DNA from: Streptomyces rugosispiralis
Lineage (GTDB): Bacteria > Actinomycetota > Actinomycetes > Streptomycetales > Streptomycetaceae
DNA length: 64,000 nt
Reading direction: 5' to 3'
Assembly: GCF_024505145.1 (NCBI RefSeq)
Contig: NZ_JANIAA010000022.1
Location: 62,001 to 126,000 of the forward strand
Numbering within the stretch: position 1 is the stretch's first letter; the number at the start of each line of letters is the position of its first letter. Positions 44,312-53,155 of this stretch are shown here, piece after piece. A model generated the notes under the pieces. It made no database searches. It had not been told where the DNA came from and worked only from the letters and a program-made list of their open reading frames with translations. Position numbers and translations under genes: made by a program.

Positions 44312-45310
44312 ATGTCCTCATGCGCGCAAGCCCGCCCCCGAAGATCCCTGATACGGCGTGCGGCCACGATGGCCGCCGCCGGTACGGCGGTCGCCGCCCT
44401 GGTCTCGGCCGCCCCCGCCACCTCCGCCGCCGCATCGGCACGGCACACGGCGGACGCCCGTACCACCCTCGCGGCACCCGACATCTCCGTGGCCAATGTG
44501 AAGGCCCATCTGGCCCAGCTCCAGTCCATCGCCACCGCCAACGGCGGCAACCGCGCCCATGGCCGCCCCGGCTACAAGGCGTCGCTCGACTACATCAAGG
44601 GCAAGCTGGACGCCGCTGGATACACCACCACCGTGCAGCAGTTCACCTCCGGCGGTGCCACCGGCTACAACCTCATCGCCGACTGGCCCGGCGGTGACAC
44701 CAACAACGTGGTGTTCTCCGGCGCCCACCTCGACTCCGTCACCGCGGGCCCCGGGATCAACGACAACGGCTCGGGCTCCGCCGGAATCCTGGAGACCGCG
44801 CTGACCGTCGCCCGCCAGGGCGCGAAGCCCACCAAGCATCTGCGGTTCGCCTGGTGGGGCGCGGAGGAGCGGGGCATGGTCGGCTCCACCTACTACATCA
44901 ACAACCTGCCGACGGCCGAACGGGCGAAGATCGACGGCTATCTCAACTTCGACATGATCGGCTCGCCCAACCCCGGCTACTTCGTCTATGACGACGACCC
45001 CGGGATCGAGTCGGTCTTCAAGGCGTTCTTCTCCGCCAAGGGCGTGCCCACCGAGATCGAGACCGAGGGCGACGGCCGCTCCGACCACGCGCCGTTCAAG
45101 AACAAGGGCATCCCGGTGGGCGGTCTCTTCAGCGGGGCCGACTACATCAAGACCGCCGCCCAGGCCCAGAAGTGGGGCGGCACCTCGGGGCAGGCGTTCG
45201 ACCGCTGCTACCACCGCTCCTGCGACACCTCGAGCAACATCGACGACACCGCCCTGGACCGCAACAGCGACGCCATCGCCTACGCGGTCTGGACGCTCGG
45301 CGGCGCCTGA
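44312..45310 (+). CDS. Secreted M28 aminopeptidase (SGAP-like)
   Basis: A 332-residue secreted zinc aminopeptidase close to the Streptomyces griseus enzyme. A twin-Arg-like signal (RPRRSLIRRAAT) and cleavage near residue 43 are followed by the two-zinc site: His139, Asp151, the catalytic Glu185 with ligand Glu186, Asp214 and His301, and a Cys299-Cys304 pair. Spacing equals that of SGAP as I recall it (His85, Asp97, Glu131/132, Asp160, His247). It removes N-terminal hydrophobic residues from peptides outside the cell. There is no C-terminal pro-protein domain. It converges on the ABC permease. Confidence 0.92.
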   Translation: MSSCAQARPRRSLIRRAATMAAAGTAVAALVSAAPATSAAASARHTADARTTLAAPDISVANVKAHLAQLQSIATANGGNRAHGRPGYKASLDYIKGKLDAAGYTTTVQQFTSGGATGYNLIADWPGGDTNNVVFSGAHLDSVTAGPGINDNGSGSAGILETALTVARQGAKPTKHLRFAWWGAEERGMVGSTYYINNLPTAERAKIDGYLNFDMIGSPNPGYFVYDDDPGIESVFKAFFSAKGVPTEIETEGDGRSDHAPFKNKGIPVGGLFSGADYIKTAAQAQKWGGTSGQAFDRCYHRSCDTSSNIDDTALDRNSDAIAYAVWTLGGA

Positions 45311-45344
45311 TCCCGGATGATGTGCCGTGTTCGGTTCCGCGGGC

Positions 45345-45450
45345 TCAGGCCGCTTCGGCCGCCCAGGCCGCTCAGGCCGTCCGGTGCGCTTCGGCCACTC
45401 AGGCCGCCCGGTGCGCTTCGGCCACTCAGGCCGCTCAGGCCGCTCAGGCC
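45345..45450. repeat. Short tandem repeats at a convergent gene end
   Basis: Nested repeats of GCTCAGGCC-like units and a 27-bp unit with GTGCGCTTCGGCCACTCAGG (copies near 45383 and 45411). The last GCTCAGGCC contains the permease stop codon (45444-45446). Confidence 0.75.
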
Positions 45451-46377
45451 GTGATGTCCTTCGCGGTGAACCGGGCCCAGGCCGCAGAGCCGAACACGGC
45501 CACGTACAGCCCCTGCAGCCCCAGGTTCTTGACCAGCTCGTCCCAGTAGACCGGCTCGCGGAGGAGATCGGCGAAGCTGAGCCAGTAGTGCGGGAAGAGA
45601 TACGGGTGGATCGCGTGCAGCTGCGGGATGGTGTCGAGGATCTGCGCGGTGATCACCAGCCCCACCGTCGTGGCCATGGCCGCGATCCCGCTGTTGGTGA
45701 GGGTGGAGATGAACAGCCCCACCGTGGCGATCCCCACCAGCGACAGGGCCACCAGGGCGGCCACGCCGAGCGCCCTGAGCAGCGCCTCCTCGAACGAGAC
45801 GGTGATGCCCGAGATCAGCGTGACATCGCCGAGCGGGAACAGCAGCGCCCCCGTCACCAGGCTCGTGAGGGCCACGACCAGGGTCGCGATCAGGCAGAAG
45901 GCCATGGTGGTGGTGAATTTGGCCAGCAGCAGACGGGTCCGCCCGGCGGGGGCGACCAGCAGATAGCGCAGCGTCCCCGAGCCCGCCTCACCGGCGATGG
46001 CGTCACCGGCGATCACGCCGACCACCATCGGCAGGAAGACCGGCAGCGTCGCCGCCAGTGACGCGAAGACCAGGAAGATCCCGTTGTTGGTGATCTGAGG
46101 GAAGAAGGCGGGGCCCTCCCCCGCTCCCCCACGGCCGCCGCCGAAGCCGCCGCCGTCGCTGGTCTCGATCTTCACCGCGATGCCGATGAGGATCGGGATC
46201 AGCGCGAGCACGCCGAGCAGGGCCAGGGTCCGCCAGCGGCGGAGGGTGATGGCCAGCTCGGAGCGGAAGAGCGCCAGGGCCCACAGGGGGTTCGGGCGGG
46301 ACGGGTTCGCGGCCCGCCCGGCCGGTGCGCCGGTGTGGGCCGTCCTCGGTACACCGGTGTCGGCCACCCTCCGTTCC

Positions 46378-46391
<14 letters not shown>
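45444..46391 (-). CDS. ABC exporter permease (ABC-2 type)
   Basis: A 315-residue membrane protein with six helices. A cytoplasmic N-terminus rich in Arg/Pro, then a helix ALLGVLALIPILIGIAV, a Gly-rich extracytoplasmic loop (FGGGRGGAG), then FASLAATLPVFLPMVVGVIA and GEAGSGTLRYLLVAPAGRTR, typical of ABC-2 permeases. It works with the ATPase just upstream, overlapping it by 14 bases. Substrate unknown; drug or lipid export is likely. Confidence 0.85.
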
Positions 46392-47361
<970 letters not shown>

Positions 47362-47433
47362 GGGCTCCCCTTCGTTCAGCGTCGTATCCGCGCCCTACGT
47401 CGTCCGTGACCGCGCCTTATGCGCCCAGTGGCC

Positions 47434-48687
47434 TCACTTGGCCGCGTTGGCGGCCTTGATCAGGGCGTCCTTGTCGACCGCGCCGACGAACACCTTGCCA
47501 TCGGCGGTGACCAGCGCGTTCACCAGCCGGGTGCTGACCACGGTGCCGGAGCCGAACTTCCCCTTGACCTCCTTGCCGAAGCCGCCGAGGAGGCCGGAGG
47601 CCCCACCCGGGCCGCTGTCGCCGCCGGGTGTCGTGGGCGCCGCGGCGCCGCCGGGGGTGTCGAGCCGGGCGACCGAGTCCCAGCCCTCGCCGACGACCTT
47701 CAGCCCGGACAGGGCGCCCTGGGCGTCCTTGAAGTCCTTGGAGTCCTTGGAGCCGAAGCCCTTCGGGGCGTCCTTGTGGCCGGCCTTGGGCTCCTCGGTG
47801 ACCTTGGCGCCCTTGGGCGGCGTGAAGTCGAAGGTGCCGGCCTTGGGCTTGCCGAAGTCCACCTTGGTGAAACCCACATCGATGATCGCCTTGCCGCCGC
47901 TCTTCGGGGAGAGCGTGAACTTCAGCGGGACACCGTTGTCCGCGTCCACCGCGATACGGACGGATCCGATCGTGGAGTCGCTGTTCTGCTTGGGCTTGAT
48001 CAGCAGGTCGTACGCTTCCCGCCCGGCGACCCGGGAGGTGCCGTCGACGGTCACATCGGTGGTGTCGTCCACGGCGGAGAGCACCGTCTTGGCCATCTCC
48101 TGGGGCGTGGCGCCCCGCAGGTCCTTCGGCATCTCCCGCCGGTGGTCGCCCTTGGCCTTCGCGTCCTTGGGGGCGGTGGCGTGGAAGGCGGAGTTGCTCC
48201 CGCTGTCGTACGCCCAGATCTCGCCGCCGTTGTGGATCATGCTGTACTCGGCGGCGTTCTCGACGATCGACACCCGCTGCTTCTCGGGGCCGTCGGTGGC
48301 CACCCGCAGGGTGTGGGAGCCGGAGATCAGCTCCATCAGCTTGGATTCGGGCGCGGCGGACGCGTCGCCGCCCTGCGCCCCGCCCAGGTCGGCGATGGAG
48401 CCGCCACCCGGGAGCGAGGGGATGCCCAGATCGGTGGTGATCTTCACCGAACCGGACATCTGCTGGGCGTCCGATGCCGCCATCTTGCTGATGAGCTCTT
48501 GTGCCGAGATCTTCGGCAGATTGGGGTCGCCGGTGCTGGCAAGCGCCGGGACCAGTCCTATGGTCGCCGCCGCGATGCCCGCGACGGCGACCGGAGCGGC
48601 GTACCGGGCGGCCTTCTTCCCTCGTGATGGCCGCTCTTCATCCCAGAAGCCGTCGTCGGCGACCTGTGTCGGTCGGATCCGTGCCAT
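47434..48687 (-). CDS. LolA-like secreted or membrane-anchored protein
   Basis: A 417-residue protein with a cytoplasmic start, one N-terminal helix (VAVAGIAAATIGLVPALAS), and a large extracellular part with the LolA/LppX beta-barrel pattern. Examples are TLRVATDGPEKQRVSIVENA, EIWAYDSGSNSAFHA and the late STRLVNALVTADGKVFVGAV. Lys/Gly/Pro linkers interrupt it. Similar actinobacterial proteins are described as LolA-family or DUF2092, sometimes under cell-envelope sigma factors. It is 72 bases upstream of the ABC ATPase on the same strand and may belong to the same unit. Confidence 0.8.
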   Translation of the reverse strand: MARIRPTQVADDGFWDEERPSRGKKAARYAAPVAVAGIAAATIGLVPALASTGDPNLPKISAQELISKMAASDAQQMSGSVKITTDLGIPSLPGGGSIADLGGAQGGDASAAPESKLMELISGSHTLRVATDGPEKQRVSIVENAAEYSMIHNGGEIWAYDSGSNSAFHATAPKDAKAKGDHRREMPKDLRGATPQEMAKTVLSAVDDTTDVTVDGTSRVAGREAYDLLIKPKQNSDSTIGSVRIAVDADNGVPLKFTLSPKSGGKAIIDVGFTKVDFGKPKAGTFDFTPPKGAKVTEEPKAGHKDAPKGFGSKDSKDFKDAQGALSGLKVVGEGWDSVARLDTPGGAAAPTTPGGDSGPGGASGLLGGFGKEVKGKFGSGTVVSTRLVNALVTADGKVFVGAVDKDALIKAANAAK

Positions 48688-48907
48688 GTGTGCTCTACCT
48701 CCGTCGTCGGCGGCGGTTCGTCAGCTTGCACTCGTCCACCTCTCGGGCCATTGTCACCCGATCCCGCCATGTGGTGGTCTTTTCATCCCACCAAATCGTT
48801 CGACGTGGCGCGTCAGCCCGCAGGATCACCTCGGCGTAATGCTCGGGTATGACGCCGCTCCACCGGGAGTCAGGGGCCGATCGGGGTGGATTGGTGGCGG
48901 GCGGGGG

Positions 48908-49918
48908 TCACCCGGCCCGGTGGACCACCGCGTCGCACAGCCCCTCGAGGGCCGCCTTCGCCGGGCCCTCGGGCAGCGGCGCCAGCATCGAACGGGCCTC
49001 CGCCGCATAGCGGACCGTGACCCGGCGGGCCCGCTCCAGCGCCGGATGGGCGCGCAGCCGCCGCAGCACCTCGGCATGGCGCGCGTCATCGGTGAGATCG
49101 CCCGCGAGCAGCTCGCACAGCTCGCGGTCCTCGGCCGAACCGGTCTCCTCGGCCTGCTCCCGCACATAGAGCACGGGCAGGGTGGCCACGCCCTCGCGCA
49201 GATCGGTACCGGGGGTCTTGCCGGACTCATGGCTGTCGCTGGCGATGTCCAGTACGTCGTCGGCGAGCTGGAAGGCCATGCCGAGCCGCTCGCCGTACTG
49301 GGTGAGGATGCTGACGATGCTCTCGTCGGCGCCCGCCATCATCGCGCCGAACCGGCCGGAGACGGCGATCAGCGAGCCCGTCTTGCCGGCCAGCACATCC
49401 AGGTAGTGGTCGACCGGGGCGCGGCCGTCGCGGGGGCCCGCCGTCTCCAGGATCTGACCGGTGACCAGCCGCTCGAACGCCTCGGCCTGGATCCGCACCG
49501 CCTCGGGGCCGAGGTCGGCCAGGATGTGCGAGGCGCGGGCGAAGAGGAAGTCGCCGGTGAGGACCGCCACCGAGTTGCCCCAGCGGGCGTTGGCGCTGGG
49601 GACGCCGCGCCGCACCTCCGCCTCGTCCATCACATCGTCGTGGTACAGCGTGGCCAGATGGGTGAGCTCGACGACCACCGCCGAGGGCACCACTCCGGGC
49701 GCATGGGGGTCGCCGAACTGCGCGGCCAGCAGCACCAGCAGGGGCCGGAACCGCTTCCCCCCGGCCCGCACCAGATGCTGGGCGGCCTCCGTGATGAAGG
49801 GCACATCGCTTTTCGTGGCCTCCAGCAGGCCCTCTTCGACCGCCGTCAGCCCGGCCTGGGTGTCGGCTTCCAGAGTCCGGTCCCGCACGCTCAGCCCCAA
49901 GGGCCCGACGAAGCTCAC
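48908..49918 (-). CDS. Polyprenyl diphosphate synthase (all-trans)
   Basis: A 336-residue prenyltransferase. The first Asp-rich motif is LYHDDVMDEAEVRRG and the second is QLADDVLDIASD; HLVRAGGKRFRPLLVLL is the N-terminal substrate block. It extends allylic diphosphates with IPP, probably making the long chain of menaquinone. The residues upstream of DDVMD are Leu/Ala/Thr, without bulky aromatics, so a long product is likely. The GTG 49918 has AGGAG seven bases upstream. Located near complex I genes, consistent with quinone supply. Confidence 0.9.
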   Translation of the reverse strand: MSFVGPLGLSVRDRTLEADTQAGLTAVEEGLLEATKSDVPFITEAAQHLVRAGGKRFRPLLVLLAAQFGDPHAPGVVPSAVVVELTHLATLYHDDVMDEAEVRRGVPSANARWGNSVAVLTGDFLFARASHILADLGPEAVRIQAEAFERLVTGQILETAGPRDGRAPVDHYLDVLAGKTGSLIAVSGRFGAMMAGADESIVSILTQYGERLGMAFQLADDVLDIASDSHESGKTPGTDLREGVATLPVLYVREQAEETGSAEDRELCELLAGDLTDDARHAEVLRRLRAHPALERARRVTVRYAAEARSMLAPLPEGPAKAALEGLCDAVVHRAG

Positions 49919-50251
49919 GGGGTACTCCTGTCTGCCTACGAATGACGCGAATGTCGATGTGTCGCTGCCTCCACCAACAGGCAGCGTATCCGGTCGGGTA
50001 TCGATCACTGTGGGCGCCTTCCCGCCTTGTGCGCCTCTCACCGTTCTCTCCCGAACCGAACCACTTCACATCGCAGTACCGCGATCGCAGCAGATCATTC
50101 ATGCCCCGGACCCCATCCGGCCAGCCGACCGGACCCCACCCGGCGGGCCGGCCGGACTGCCGGACAGTCCGCCGGGCGGTCCGCCGAACCAGCCGCCGGG
50201 CGGGGCCGGTCACCGGCATGGGGCGGGCCGACGGCCGCGGGCGAGGCCCGC
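49919..50251. other. Intergenic region upstream of the prenyl synthase
   Basis: About 330 bases with promoter sequence expected for the minus-strand synthase. ATCGCAGTACCGCGATCGCAG near 50072-50092 is a repeated, partly palindromic sequence. The rest is Cys/Pro-poor, GC-rich and shows no gene. Confidence 0.4.
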
Positions 50252-50470
50252 TCATCCGCGCATGGCGGCCACCGCCTTCGCCAGCCGTGGCGACGCGTAC
50301 CCCGTACCGCAGACGAACCGCCTCACCGGGCCGAAACTCGCCGCCGCGGGCAGCCCGGTGACGTACAGCCCAGGGACAGAGGAGCCGTAACCCGCGTCGA
50401 GCGGCGCCGCCCCGGCCACCGGCGTTGCCCCGGCCACCGGCATCGCCCCGGCCACCGGCGTTGCCCCGCG
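50252..50470 (-). pseudogene. C-terminal remnant of an FAD-dependent oxidoreductase
   Basis: On the minus strand the last 60-70 codons read ATPVAGAMPVAGATPVAG, then APLDAGYGSSVPGLYVTGLP, AAASFGPVRRFVCGTGYASP and RLAKAVAAMRG, ending at TGA 50252-50254. This matches the C-terminus of Streptomyces flavin monooxygenase/oxidoreductase-like proteins. No N-terminal Rossmann motifs exist upstream: fahA begins there on the other strand. The VAGATP-type repeat corresponds to the 18-bp repeats at 50409-50468. Confidence 0.6.
50409..50468. repeat. 18-bp tandem repeats, 3.3 copies
   Basis: Units GCCCCGGCCACCGGCGTT (50409, 50445) and a variant ending ATC (50427), then GCCCCG. In frame on the minus strand they give repeated six-residue units in the oxidoreductase remnant. 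Confidence 0.9.
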
Positions 50471-50531
50471 CCCCCCGCGCCATAGGGTGTGCTGCGTCCC
50501 ACAGTGACGAGGAGAAGGCGAGGCAGCCCCG

Positions 50532-51782
50532 ATGCCGCAGCGATCCCCGCTGGATCTGCACGAAGGCGACCCCTTCGGCCCGCACAACCTCCCCTATGGC
50601 GTCTTCACCGCGCCGCACGCTCCTCATCTGCGGAAAATCGGGGTGCGCTACGGAAACCATGTGCTCGACGTGGGCGCCGCCGCGGCCGCCACCGCCTCTC
50701 CGCACGCCGAGCCGCTGGGCGCCGGCACCCTCAACCCGCTGATGGCCGCGGGCCGCCCGGTCTGGCAGGCCGTGCGCGCCGAGGTGCTCGACTGGCTCAC
50801 CGACCCGGCGCACCGCTCGGCCATCGAGCCCCTGATGCACCCCCTCCCCACCGTGGCGCTCCACCTCCCCTTCGAGGTGGCCGACTACGCCGACTTCTAT
50901 GCGAGCGAGCACCACGCCACCAACACGGGCCGGATCTTCCGCCCCGACGGCGAGGCGCTCACCCCCAACTGGAAGCACATGCCGATCGGCTACCACGGCC
51001 GGGCCGGCACCATCCTCGTCTCGGGCACGCCCGTCGTCCGCCCGCAGGGCCAGCATCTGCCCCCGGCCGATACCTCCGCACCACACGCTTCCTCCCCCAC
51101 TCCGGTCTTCGGCCCCTCCCTGCGCCTCGACTTCGAGGCGGAGGTGGCCTTCGTCGTCGGCGCCCCTTCCACTGTGAATACACCGGTGCCGCTCTCCGGG
51201 TTCCACGACCACGTCTTCGGTGTCTGTCTGCTCAACGACTGGTCCGCGCGCGACATCCAGGCGTGGGAGTACCGTCCGCTCGGCCCCTTCCTCGGCAAGT
51301 CCTTCGCCACCTCCCTCGCCGCCTGGGTCACCCCGCTGGACGCCCTCACGGCGGCCCGCACCAGCCCTCCCGCCCGCGACGTCCCGCCCCTCCCGTACCT
51401 GGACGACAGCGCCACCGAGCCCGGCGGGCTCGATCTGCGCCTGGAGGTCGCCCTCAACGGCCACACGATCTCCCGCCCGCCCTTCTCCGCCATGTACTGG
51501 ACCGCGGCCCAGCAGCTCGCCCACCTGACGGTGAACGGCGCCTCGTTGCGCACCGGCGACCTCTTCGCCTCCGGCACGGTCAGCGGCCCGCGCCCGGACG
51601 AGCTCGGCTGTCTCCTCGAACTCACCTGGGGCGGCCGCGAACCCCTGCGGCTCCCCGACGCCACCCGGACCTTCCTGGAGGACGGCGACGAGGTGACCGT
51701 CACGGCCTGGGCGCCGGGCCCGCGGGGGACCCGTATCGGCCTGGGCGAGGTGACCGGCCAGGTCGTCCCCGCCACGCCCTGA
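50532..51782 (+). CDS. fahA: Fumarylacetoacetase
   Basis: A 416-residue FAH-family enzyme that cleaves fumarylacetoacetate to fumarate and acetoacetate, the last step of tyrosine breakdown. It has both domains of the true enzyme: an N-terminal SH3-like part (FGPHNLPYGVF) and a C-terminal beta-roll. The metal and catalytic region is ADYADFYASEHHATNTGRIF, then LRLDFEAEVAFVVG, LLNDWSARDIQAWEYRPLG and SFATSLAAWVTPLDAL. No other homogentisate-pathway genes are adjacent. The start ATG 50532 is close to an FAD-oxidoreductase remnant on the other strand. Confidence 0.93.
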   Translation: MPQRSPLDLHEGDPFGPHNLPYGVFTAPHAPHLRKIGVRYGNHVLDVGAAAAATASPHAEPLGAGTLNPLMAAGRPVWQAVRAEVLDWLTDPAHRSAIEPLMHPLPTVALHLPFEVADYADFYASEHHATNTGRIFRPDGEALTPNWKHMPIGYHGRAGTILVSGTPVVRPQGQHLPPADTSAPHASSPTPVFGPSLRLDFEAEVAFVVGAPSTVNTPVPLSGFHDHVFGVCLLNDWSARDIQAWEYRPLGPFLGKSFATSLAAWVTPLDALTAARTSPPARDVPPLPYLDDSATEPGGLDLRLEVALNGHTISRPPFSAMYWTAAQQLAHLTVNGASLRTGDLFASGTVSGPRPDELGCLLELTWGGREPLRLPDATRTFLEDGDEVTVTAWAPGPRGTRIGLGEVTGQVVPATP

Positions 51783-51842
51783 CGTGGCTGCTAATTTGTC
51801 GTGCTCCTGCCCTGACGATCCCGGACGACCGAGGAGAAGCAC

Positions 51843-52340
51843 GTGAAGAAGGCAGTGAGCATCGCCGGCGCGGCGGCGGCGGCCGCCCTGCTGCTGACCG
51901 CATGCGGCAGTGACGGTGGCGACGACAAGAAGGACACCTCCAAGGACCCCTCCTCCGAGTCGAGCGCCCCGGCGGAGGGGGGCGCGGACACGAAGGTCTC
52001 CGGCACCTATGTGGCGAAGGCCGGTGACGGGGCCGTCATCCTGTCCATCAGCGGCAAGAAGGCCGTTCTGGTGGCCGACAAGCACATCTGCAACGGCGAG
52101 TACGCCGACATGGGCGGGAAGATGCTCATGCTCAAGTGCGCCGACGGCAACACCGACCGCAGCGCGGGCAAGGTCACCGCGAGCGCGGACGGCAAGACCC
52201 TCACGGTCGACTGGGACGCGCTCGCCAAGAATGACACCTTCATCAAGACGACCTCGCCCAGCGACCTCCCCTCGGGCCTGCCGACGTCGCTGCCCTCCGG
52301 CCTCCCGACCGGTGTGCCGACCGGCCTCCCGACCGGCTGA
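51843..52340 (+). CDS. Small secreted lipoprotein with SGLPTG-type tail
   Basis: A 165-residue lipoprotein with lipobox LTAC (Cys21) and an Asp/Ser/Lys-rich linker. Residues about 50-135 form a small beta domain with SGTYVAKAGDGAVILSISG and two cysteines (HICNG, LKCAD), likely a disulfide. The last 25 residues are repeats of SGLPT and TGLPTG. Function unknown. Start GTG with GAGGAGAAGCAC upstream. Confidence 0.78.
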   Translation: MKKAVSIAGAAAAAALLLTACGSDGGDDKKDTSKDPSSESSAPAEGGADTKVSGTYVAKAGDGAVILSISGKKAVLVADKHICNGEYADMGGKMLMLKCADGNTDRSAGKVTASADGKTLTVDWDALAKNDTFIKTTSPSDLPSGLPTSLPSGLPTGVPTGLPTG

Positions 52341-52345
52341 ACCAC

Positions 52346-52403
52346 GGCGCCGGACCCCCTCCGGCGCCCCGGGCCCCTGGCGCGCAGGCGCGCCGGGGGC
52401 CCG
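52346..52403 (+). terminator. Two consecutive terminator hairpins
   Basis: GGCGCCGGA (52346-52354) pairs with TCCGGCGCC (52360-52368). Immediately after, CGGGCCCCTGGCGCG (52370 on) pairs with the sequence ending at 52403. They follow the lipoprotein stop by 5 bases. Confidence 0.75.
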
Positions 52404-52412
52404 TCCCGCACA

Positions 52413-52855
52413 GTGACAGATCTTGCCGCCGCGGACACGAAACCGCAGCCGGAAGCGGTAGGAAAGCCGCCGTCAGGTGGCGCAACGCTTCGGCAACACC
52501 ACCGGCCCGGCCCCGTCGGCATGGTCCCGATACGACCCCGCCGACCAGCACACCCCCGGAGCCGGCCGATACCGGCCGAACGCCCCCGCGAGCACGCCCC
52601 GCCGGTCGCCGCCGCGCCGGTCGCCGCCGCGCCCCACCGGTCGCCGCCCCGCCGGTCGCCGCCGCGCCCAGCCGGCGGCTCCGTGCCGACCGGGCATGGC
52701 AACTCGCCGGCCTGCTCCGCCACCAGGTCCTCATCGGCGGCTTCCCCGGGGGCGTGCTCCCCCTGGAGGACGCGGCCACTCGGCAGGCCCTGTCCTCGGT
52801 CCGCTCCGACCCGGATGCGGATGTCCGTGCCTACGCGGCCAAGGCGACGGCTTAG
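52413..52855 (+). other. Unassigned coding-like region without a clear start
   Basis: The frame ending at TAG 52853-52855 is open back to about 52400, and its last 60 residues look protein-like (RLRADRAWQLAGLLRHQVLI, then GGVLPLEDAATRQALSSVRS and DPDADVRAYAAKATA). It has no ATG/GTG/TTG with a ribosome site, and its middle is Pro/Arg-rich repeats (CGCCGCGCC and GTCGCCGCC). Other frames are also open here. It could be a decayed or frameshifted gene, possibly with a HEAT-like C-terminus. No function is proposed. Confidence 0.35.
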
Positions 52856-52871
52856 GGGCGACGCCTGCGGC

Positions 52872-53130
52872 GGGCCTGCCCCCACCCCACCCCTCCCCGA
52901 AACCGGGGACTCCGCCCCCAGCCCCCGCCGGGGCTCCGCCCGGACCCCGTTCCTCAATCGCCGGAGAGGCTGGAATTACGTCCCCCGCACCGGCAGGGGC
53001 AGGGGCCGCAGCCCCCGTTCGGGAAGGGGCGAGGTGGGGTGGGGCGGAATGGGGAACAACTCCGGCCGGGCGCGGCACCGTCTTGGTGTCCGGGCCCGGC
53101 CGGGGGGCCAGGGGCGTAGCCCCCTGCGTT
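52872..53130. repeat. Dispersed intergenic repeats, copies 2 and 3 in inverted orientation
   Basis: 52872-52988 matches the element at 34000-34092 (CCGAAACCGGGG, ATCGCCGGAGAGGCTGGAA). 52995-53050 contains the reverse complement of the same left end (CCCGTTCGGGAAGGGGCGAG). The pair can fold into a large stem downstream of nuoN1. 53109-53128 adds GGGGCGTAGCCCCC, a likely nuo1 terminator. Confidence 0.7.
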
Positions 53131-53155
53131 CCGGTTGGGGCGAGACGCGGGATGG

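Noticed and set aside
50959..51775. Minus-strand frame inside fahA
   Set aside because: Antisense of a complete fumarylacetoacetase with all metal ligands; no independent evidence for coding.
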